From Margaritifera margaritifera (lineage: Eukaryota > Mollusca > Bivalvia > Unionida > Margaritiferidae), in contig JAQPZY010001665.1 in the NCBI GenBank assembly GCA_029931535.1, positions 2,501,501 to 2,565,500 of the forward strand: 64,000 nt of DNA, in the 5' to 3' direction. The translations under genes and the position numbers were made by a program. The notes beneath the pieces were generated by a model. It was not told the origin of the DNA, did not search any database, and saw only the letters and a list, made by a program, of their open reading frames with translations. The first letter of the stretch is position 1, and every line of letters begins with the position of its first letter. This document shows, piece by piece, positions 60,601 to 64,000 of the stretch.

Positions 60601-62440
60601 TTTTTATATGTGCGACTTTACACTAATTTGCGGGAGTTCTTGCACATCACTGATTTCCAAGTGCGCAAATTTGTACAACTGTTGCGTGATTCGCGCACTC
60701 ACGCGTGCTGGCAAATTACTATTTGCTTTGTGTTAGCTAGAATTTAAAATATGAATAAAATGATTGGTTTTTTTTAGTGATTTAACACTGTACAAATCAC
60801 TATTCTGGGCAAATAATGCATTTTACGATTGTATAAACACGAAGTCTGTTAAACTGCCTAACATACAACTTGTGATGCTGTTAGAAAAGAGACATACCCC
60901 ATCTGGTGAGTTCTTTATCAATCCCACAAACTTCTTTGTTAAGAGACCCAGAGAAGTGTCATATCGTGTTCTCTCAAGAGGTGAGCGAGCTGCAAAAGAA
61001 GTCCGTCAGCATTTTTAAGTGTGAAAACAAGAATCTGAAATGTTAAAGTTCTGTAAAACGTCTTTAATCGAAAACAATACAATGAAGGAAAAGTTGGACA
61101 TAATTGTACAAGTTACCAACTTTTCATTTTTGTTGAGGGCATGGTCTGAGATGTCTTGGAGCCAGAACATATCTTGCCGAGCAAAGCGCCCAGCAGGGTT
61201 TAGTCAAAGGATCAGCCTGATGGCGCCACTGGTCCATCAAGATTTTCAAAAACGGGCGACCATGAATTTTACATGAGCCACTATTTTATTTATGAAGATT
61301 AAATAATAAATGTCCCTTAAACTTGTGCATAAAATATTAATTATTCTTGCAAAAGTAAAATACAGAATTATTTTGCGCAGAGTTAAATCTTAAAAAATTC
61401 AAAATTATTGTATATTCCAAAATGAAGAGCTTATTATTGACAACATGAATGAATTACAATTTATATTGATATTTTAAGGGAAATAATGTATGAGCGACAT
61501 GTTTCAGATAATGAAATAAAGAAACATTTGACACTAGTACATGTACTACAAAGTCATCATAATGGTTTGTTTGGAATGCTGTTAAGTATTTTCCTTTTGT
61601 TTGAGTACAGATTGTCCGGTCATGTGGGGTTTTATTTAAGCATTCATGTTAGAATCTTTTCTCAAAAGATTTTGACTGATGTTCAGCAGATTCAATGCTA
61701 TCTGAAATCAAAATAATGATTCTTTTTCCTCTTGTAAATATGAATTTATTCTTGTACAATAATAAAAATAAACTTGATCACCATCATCAAAAAGGTTACA
61801 AACTTATTAAAAGATTTTAGCACTTAAACTGTCATGGTGTTTAGATTCTTGCAATGAAACATTTTTAGATAATTATAAAAAGAACCAGAAATGTGTCATG
61901 AAGCATGTGTCCTCGATGACCTACAGACAAGCAAGATCACATGGATGGACAGGTGGGCAGGTGTAACATCTCCGAATTTTGGTAGCCCTGTAACCTCCGT
62001 TATGGTGAATTCAGGTAGTCATGTACTCTACTTGTTCTACAATTTTAAAAATACAACTAAGATTTCACAAAAGAGAATAATTATTTATTCACAGCTCATA
62101 ACAGGGAAAAATTCTTAAAGCTAACCGTTTCATATTAAAGTAAATTTCTCTGGGCTATTAAATTTAATTTACCAGGTTCTTTTCCTGGGCTATTAAATTT
62201 AATTTACCAGGTTCTTTTCCTGGTAACCCGGCAGGCTTCCATCTAATTTTGATATTTTTCATTCTCTTGTATATCCCATACATATTTGTGGAGTGGAATA
62301 AAAATGACAGCATGTTTGTAATTTTCATATTTACTTGTCTTTGGACTATTTCCACATTCAGATGTGGTTCTCCTTCTCTTGCATGCTTTAGCAGGGGTCT
62401 TGAACCCTTCTGCAGGACCCAATTCTAGCTTCCTCTTGGC
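39472..62440 (-). CDS. E2F3: E2F1/2/3-class transcription factor, 5'-partial, six exons
   Basis: Minus-strand join, in transcript order: 62440-62335, 60989-60898, 55717-55593, 48743-48570, 45335-45046, 39686-39472. The total is 1002 nt, which is 333 codons plus TAA, with every junction in phase. E2F proteins bind DNA as heterodimers with DP proteins, drive S-phase genes and are restrained by retinoblastoma-family proteins in the nucleus. Visible residues 44-107 are the winged-helix DNA-binding domain, including [16 protein letters not shown] and IAKKSKN. Residues 109-165 form a leucine-rich dimerisation helix, about 166-215 the marked box ([33 protein letters not shown]), and about 307-325 the pocket-binding motif [14 protein letters not shown]. 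The motif NLLQQTEDQ and the C-terminal motif place it with the activator E2Fs rather than E2F4/5. Family members are usually 430-470 residues, so about 100 N-terminal residues and the start codon lie past the right edge. The orthology is recognised from sequence; the exact symbol is an inference. Confidence 0.95.
39905..40290. repeat. ~52-bp tandem repeat, 7 copies
   Basis: The unit is CTGATTTATGACCAACCATG followed by CATTGGCCACACGGGCTTTC and TGTTGCTGAAAT. It is within the last E2F intron, about 220 bp upstream of the final exon. Confidence 0.95.
40560..41470 (+). repeat. ~150-bp tandem/dispersed repeat, about 5-6 diverged units
   Basis: Units share GTCAAATTCTGTT, TTTTCTATTTTTGTAACAG, GCCATATTGGATGGTAGATC and GGTCTTCATGCCAGGATG. 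They lie in the last E2F intron. The array ends near CCACCCCATAAGCTCACTTGG at 41530, a flank similar to that of the family at 15370. Confidence 0.75.
41735..41830. repeat. 37-bp tandem repeat, about 3 copies
   Basis: TATGTAAACTGTCCATGTAA followed by AATGACTCTTACTTGTC recurs. Confidence 0.93.
41998..43646 (-). mobile_element. Decayed hAT-like DNA transposon in last E2F intron
   Basis: CAGGGTTGCATC at 41998-42009 is the exact inverted match of GATGCAACCCTG at 43635-43646, giving a 1649-bp element with 12-bp terminal inverted repeats. Poly-G tracts lie near both ends (about 42048 and 43598). The flanks share ACAAG, an imperfect target duplication. A separate 33-bp direct repeat (AAGCAACCATCC...) lies on both sides at 41952 and 43650. 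Inside on minus are transposase N-terminal remnants with a TTF-type zinc finger look. Confidence 0.72.
42890..43320 (-). pseudogene. hAT/TTF-zinc-finger transposase N-terminal remnant
   Basis: On minus, 43281-43093 is open ([20 protein letters not shown], ending GKKIEHGWK and a stop). After the stop, another frame reads a CXXC piece (LCSWCIK) and [19 protein letters not shown]. The CXXC plus [10 protein letters not shown] order resembles the TTF-type zinc finger that opens many hAT-family and ZMYM/ZNF862-like proteins. Stops and frameshifts break it. It was considered as an alternative E2F exon and rejected. Confidence 0.55.
44850..44940 (-). mobile_element. hAT-type MITE, partial second copy
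   Basis: ATCGATTCTTCACCTCTTG at 44853 and ATCGTTTCACCCCTA at about 44925-44939 match the reverse complement of the left half of the complete MITE at 51247-51488. The right half is missing or too diverged to see. Confidence 0.75.
45046..45335 (-). CDS. E2F3: E2F exon E: marked box and acidic/serine linker
   Basis: The exon is 290 nt. The first codon is completed by A at 45335, immediately after an intron ending GGAAAC, giving [15 protein letters not shown] across the junction. It contains [12 protein letters not shown] and [12 protein letters not shown], the marked-box strands that pack on the DP subunit. A serine/glutamate-rich tail ([16 protein letters not shown]) follows and is likely phosphorylated, though that is an inference. 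The donor is GTAAGC at 45045. No AG is available near the exon start, which supports the AT-AC reading of the upstream intron. Confidence 0.95.
45950..47110 (-). repeat. Bivalve-type ~150-bp repeat array in the E2F U12 intron
   Basis: About seven diverged units in minus orientation share GCACCATTTTCATTTAGGACC, ATCATAAGAA, GTTGATATGACCATCCATTC, GGAGTAGTGATAACA and AAGATGGC. The end ACACACCATCATATAAG parallels the ends at 32420 and 54390. Confidence 0.8.
47200..47450. repeat. Dispersed repeat related to 33580-33970
   Basis: CTGTGCAGAAACCATTTCTC, AGTGACCTTGACCTTTGGAC, ATAGGCTTCTTC and AAGTTACTGTGTGAAAAC match the earlier block. Confidence 0.6.
48050..48241 (+). mobile_element. tRNA-derived SINE (family 1), well preserved copy
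   Basis: The head is GGAGCTGTGGTGGCTCAGTG with GTTAGAATCC as B-box, the core is TGTCCTTGGGCAAGGCACTT, and the tail is TGTTGCTGTGCCGTAAAGCACC. It lies in the E2F U12 intron, about 75 bp from the splice-site repeat array. Confidence 0.9.
48316..48615 (-). repeat. 75-bp tandem repeat, 4 copies, duplicating an exon end and U12 donor
   Basis: Copies begin at 48316, 48391, 48466 and 48541. Each contains the last 46 nt of E2F exon D, the AT-AC donor, and 29 nt of intron. The copy nearest the exon (48541-48615) is the functional one. Copies two and three keep ATATCCTTTCC; the furthest copy reads ATATCTTTT, with one substitution in the core. Homology to the unique exon stops at 48615. Confidence 0.95.
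48570..48743 (-). CDS. E2F3: E2F exon D: DP-dimerisation coiled coil
   Basis: The exon is 174 nt, starting after TTTCAG at 48744. It encodes a low-complexity serine/asparagine start, then a heptad-like helix ([20 protein letters not shown]) and [15 protein letters not shown]. This matches the leucine-zipper half of the coiled-coil/marked-box module. It has no GT donor at the expected end. Instead, coding sequence stops at AACTCCAA and is followed exactly by ATATCCTTTCC, the minor-spliceosome AT-AC 5' splice site. The last 46 nt of the exon belong to the fourth copy of a 75-bp tandem repeat (48316-48615). Confidence 0.93.
50946..51530. repeat. 36-bp tandem repeat, about 9 copies, split by a MITE
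   Basis: The unit is TCTGGCAGGTGACCAACTAG followed by CTTGGGAAAGCACTTG. Eight or so units lie before 51246 and one more at 51489-51530, after the MITE. The 98-codon minus frame (12-residue period [12 protein letters not shown]) is a by-product. Confidence 0.93.
51247..51488. mobile_element. Complete hAT-type MITE with perfect 8-bp target duplication
   Basis: A 242-bp element with ends TAGGGGTGAAACGAT and ATCGTTTCACCTCTA (14 of 15 bp inverted match). It is flanked on both sides by TCTGGCAG (51239-51246 and 51489-51496). An 8-bp duplication is the hAT hallmark. There is no coding capacity. It lies in the E2F intron between exons C and D. Confidence 0.93.
51705..52614. mobile_element. Non-autonomous Tc1/mariner-pogo-like element with TA duplication
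   Basis: The left end CCGTATTTTCCGGGGTATAA with GTCGC and the right end GCGACTTATAGGGCGGAAAA with TACGG are inverted matches, flanked by TA on each side (51703-51704 and 52615-52616). Extra GGAGCGACTTAT words lie inside both ends. The interior holds a tandem duplication of about 185 bp. No transposase is readable. It lies in the E2F intron between exons C and D. Confidence 0.85.
52070..52450. repeat. ~185-bp tandem duplication inside the pogo-like element
   Basis: AAATTTCAGCACATTTTCCC with ACCCAAGCTGCTAGTCAAAG through GTCACTGTAAAGCG occurs at about 52089-52250 and 52280-52448, with few differences. Confidence 0.93.
52640..52805 (+). mobile_element. SINE fragment related to family 3
   Basis: A head relic (GCAGGAGCCATGGACTCGTA, GGTTTGATACCTG) is followed by CACTTAGCTCCCATTTCCTC and AGCATGAAAAACC, matching the core-tail of the element at 37862-38050 on the opposite strand. 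Confidence 0.65.
53640..54420 (-). repeat. Bivalve-type ~150-bp repeat array, minus orientation
   Basis: Units share GCACCATTTTCATTTAGGACC, GTTGATATGACCAGCCATC, AGTGATAACAAGATTTTC and AAGATGGCCA, and the array ends ACAACATACCATCCTATAAG. It lies in the E2F intron between exons C and D. Confidence 0.8.
55418..55562. repeat. 30-bp tandem repeat, 5 copies
   Basis: The unit is AAACAAAATCTGAATACTGA followed by CATTTTTACA. It starts about 30 bp downstream of the E2F exon C donor, in the intron. The frames at 55326 and 55331 are by-products. Confidence 0.95.
55593..55717 (-). CDS. E2F3: E2F exon C: recognition half of DNA-binding domain
   Basis: The exon is 125 nt, opening after CAG with [14 protein letters not shown] and closing at QW plus two bases before donor GTAAGT. 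It carries the [13 protein letters not shown] recognition helix that reads the TTTSSCGC-type E2F site, followed by [11 protein letters not shown]. Its two trailing bases (AA) join to G of exon D to give lysine. No broken or missing conserved residue is seen. It is too short for ordinary ORF calling and lies next to the 30-bp tandem array at 55418-55560. Confidence 0.96.
56165..56265. repeat. 44-bp tandem repeat, 2 copies
   Basis: TTCAAGGAGTTTTTAGAAAG followed by ATTCAAGGAGTCTGTCAAGA recurs once. Confidence 0.85.
57268..58452. repeat. 42-bp tandem repeat, about 28 copies
   Basis: The unit is TACTTCACATAATCATGAGT followed by ACAAATTGGAATGGCATTTATG. Subtypes differ at CATGAG/CAAGAG, AAATTGG/AAACTGG, and ACTTCACA/ATGTCACA/ATGTCCCA, and the last type clusters toward the right. 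A unique insert at about 58339-58388 interrupts it near the end. Long open frames on both strands arise because 42 is a multiple of three. It lies in the E2F intron between exons B and C. Confidence 0.97.
59287..59860 (-). pseudogene. hAT transposase C-terminal remnant with possible element end
   Basis: A minus frame at 59854-59585 reads [20 protein letters not shown] and [20 protein letters not shown]. Beyond its stop another frame continues with [18 protein letters not shown] and [12 protein letters not shown] (about 59570-59480), the hAT C-terminal dimerisation block. The sequence at 59287 (CAGAGATGCTGCCAGG) may be the 3' terminal repeat, but no partner end was found. A frameshift and stops make it non-functional. 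It lies in the E2F intron between exons B and C. Confidence 0.72.
60060..60561 (-). mobile_element. piggyBac-like 5' end and N-terminal fragment
   Basis: Read on minus, TTAA (60565-60562) is followed by CCCTTAAAGTGC and GCGGCATAAGTCGCACC, a plausible piggyBac-type end next to the TTAA target. About 250 bp inside, a short frame (60308-60219) reads [20 protein letters not shown] then DDSDDDND. This acidic N terminus is like that of piggyBac-family transposases. It stops after 29 codons and a second acidic piece ([12 protein letters not shown]) follows in another frame. The catalytic part is absent. Confidence 0.55.
60898..60989 (-). CDS. E2F3: E2F exon B: first half of DNA-binding domain
   Basis: The exon is 92 nt, between acceptor CTTTTGCAG and donor GTATGT. 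It encodes [20 protein letters not shown] and then [10 protein letters not shown]. The [13 protein letters not shown] block is helix 1 of the E2F winged helix and is essentially invariant in E2F1-3. It ends on a complete codon (PDG), and exon C continues with VLDLN. A plus-strand open frame over the same bases (60764-61018) is only its antisense shadow. Confidence 0.95.
62151..62222. repeat. 36-bp tandem repeat, 2 copies
   Basis: GGGCTATTAAATTTAATTTA followed by CCAGGTTCTTTTCCT is duplicated, about 110 bp downstream of the E2F exon A donor. Confidence 0.93.
62335..62440 (-). CDS. E2F3: E2F exon A: basic/nuclear-localisation segment
   Basis: The exon is 106 nt. It is bounded by a polypyrimidine tract ending in AG just above 62440 and a donor GTAAAT starting at 62334. 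It begins with AKRKLELG, the basic motif that precedes the DNA-binding domain in activator E2Fs and overlaps the cyclin A-binding/nuclear-localisation region. It then runs through a lysine/arginine-rich stretch (KACKRRR) and ends after one nucleotide of the next codon. That phase matches exon B, giving SPKTT at the junction, similar to the linker of vertebrate E2F3. It starts in phase 0, so at least one upstream coding exon is expected beyond 64000. Confidence 0.93.
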
Positions 62441-62564
62441 CTACAAACAAAAAAATGTGATTGTAAAACATGTATGCCCCAACTGTGGCAAAAAGAAGTG
62501 TCTGTGCCAAAAGAGGTGATTTTTTTTTTATTATGGAAAATTTACTTTAGTGATACAACAAAAT

Positions 62565-62655
62565 ATAATCAGGTCATCTACATACGAATACAAACATGCT
62601 CATGAAATTTCATTTGACAGGCATGTTTGTATTCACATGTAGATGACCCGATTAT
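62565..62655. repeat. Foldback: 35-bp inverted repeat
   Basis: The arm at 62565-62599 (ends ATACAAACATGC) pairs with the arm at 62621-62655 (starts GCATGTTTGTAT) with three mismatches around a 21-nt loop. It lies upstream of E2F exon A in what should be an intron. Confidence 0.9.
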
Positions 62656-63014
62656 AATCGAATATATTGCTGGTGAAGACATTCTTAGCTACATGTATAT
62701 TAATATATTTACATGGGTATCTTTAAAAAAAAAAAAAAAGGTTCAAATCACAACATGGAGAAAGAAAGAGTGTAGGTTCTGGACACCGAGTTAGATCTAA
62801 AAGTCAAAAATTAACCAAAATTGGGAAAAGGTGCAAAATTAAACTGCAAGAATAACAGAAGGAGAGATCAAATAGCAAATGAAAGGATTCAAGTTGAGGG
62901 CTAAAGGACTGAGTGCACATTATCTCAACAACACGAAAATAGAATATCGATTTCATTATCAACTTAAAGTCAACTGAAAATGCCATTTACAGAATCCTCA
63001 AATTTCTGAGAGAG

Positions 63015-63041
63015 AGAGAGAGAGGGGGGGGGGAGGGAGAG
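63015..63041. repeat. GA/G simple repeat
   Basis: GAGAGAGAGAGA is followed by a run of G and GGAGGGAGAGA. Confidence 0.85.
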
Positions 63042-63475
63042 ACCTCTATACAGAATTGTTTTTTCTTTCACTAAAACTGTATAAATGGTACATAAAACAA
63101 TCATGGATATTGAACTGGATTGTTAAAGTATACATGATTTGATTTTTATTTGGTATGGTTTGTGGTTGTACAACTACACAGCAACACATGAATTCAAGGC
63201 ATGGTAGGACTTGTTGTCTAACGCCCTCCACCAACACCACCAATCACTGACAATTTCAGGTGCCAATGCAATTAAAGATGGTTTACCCACTTTAGTGTGT
63301 CCCTGCACAAAGCATTTCACAAAGTTTTGCGTAAGAAACATTAATTCTAATTTTTCAAATATTGACAAAGATCCACAGAAAAGTAGCTTATATAGCTACA
63401 TATCTTCCCATAAAAAAATGAACTAAATAAAATGGATTTATTGAAAACATGAGAGAGAGATAGTTAGATCTGGTA

Positions 63476-64000
63476 CAGTGGTCCCCCTCTTATAAGGCCA
63501 CCCCTTCTGCAGCCGGAAAGTGGCCTTTCTAGAGGGGTATCACACAGTTGTGAGTAATAACTACATATAAAGTATAAAAGGTGTAACTAATTTTTATATA
63601 TTTAATATTTTCATTTAAAAATCGCATGAATATTATCTGGTTACGGACTTAATGTGATGAAACTAATATCAATGTTTTTTTTTTTAAATATGAATAATCA
63701 TCAATCGTGGTGAAAAACCACTTTGTCGGTAAATTCTGTGCACAAACATTTGGTTGCAACTATCCCTGTATGTCCGTTGATTCCATCTTCCCACTCACTA
63801 CAGTTGAATGTATATTGATGATGTTTATTTGAATCTTTCTGACGTAAAATTTCTCAGTAGTGATCAAAGGACTCTCCCTCTTTTCGTTTAGTCAAATTGC
63901 TTTCACTTTTCGTTCTAAACTGAGAATGTCTGACGACATTTTGCAACAACTTATTCCTTCATGGGCAATATGTAGTTATCACACGAGATGCAGTGTTTAC
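63476..64000 (-). mobile_element. Decayed Tigger/pogo element, right end beyond window
   Basis: TA (63474-63475) precedes CAGTGGTCCCCCTCTTATAA with GGCCACC, a typical pogo/Tigger terminal repeat. On minus, from about 63935, a frame starts MSSDILSLERKVKAI and after a stop continues LNEKRESPLITTEKF, resembling the CENP-B-type helix-turn-helix that opens Tigger transposases. The short distance to the end implies an internally deleted copy. Confidence 0.7.

Noticed and set aside
60764..61018. Plus-strand 84-codon frame ending [13 protein letters not shown]
   Set aside because: It is the antisense of E2F exon B and its flanks.
61040..61276. 78-codon plus-strand frame
   Set aside because: It has no recognisable motif or codon pattern and lies within an E2F intron.

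Overview
The window is animal (metazoan) nuclear DNA, most likely from a bivalve or other mollusc. It is AT-rich, has sparse exons inside long introns, and is full of tandem arrays, tRNA-derived SINEs and decayed DNA transposons. There are no bacterial-style operons, and almost all of the longer open frames are by-products of stop-free tandem repeats.

The main gene is an activator-type E2F transcription factor (E2F1/2/3 class, closest in wording to E2F3). It lies on the minus strand in six exons between 62440 and 39472. The exons join in phase into 333 codons plus a stop. They cover a nuclear/basic region, the winged-helix DNA-binding domain, the DP-dimerisation coiled coil, the marked box and the C-terminal pocket-protein-binding/transactivation segment. 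The N-terminal exon(s) lie beyond position 64000. Five introns are GT-AG or minor class; the one between 48570 and 45335 is a U12-type AT-AC intron. Its 5' splice site sits inside a 75-bp tandem repeat present four times.

Region by region. 1-7200 holds a decayed Maverick/Polinton element: a capsid-like reading frame on plus, an intact small membrane-protein frame on plus, and a retroviral-type integrase on minus, with unassigned coding-like debris at 800-2450. 7200-10700 holds duplicated sequence, microsatellites and a broken zinc-knuckle (gag-like) frame. 10720-10863 may be the last exon of an unknown plus-strand gene, followed by a polyadenylation signal. 11472-11584 is the first coding exon of MRNIP (MRN complex interacting protein), plus strand; its later exons were not found. 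11650-22500 is repeat-rich and includes a roughly 150-bp bivalve-type repeat array and a SINE whose core has expanded to about 22 copies. 22500-39400 is gene-poor AT-rich sequence with SINEs, short tandem arrays and palindromic elements. 39400-62440 is the E2F gene; its introns carry a hAT element with TIRs, a hAT MITE with a perfect 8-bp target duplication, a pogo-like element, a piggyBac-like 5' end and several arrays. At 63476 to the end is a decayed Tigger/pogo element.

Coordinates of exons and repeats were read by eye. Family names for transposons and conserved proteins rest on recognised motifs, not on a database search.
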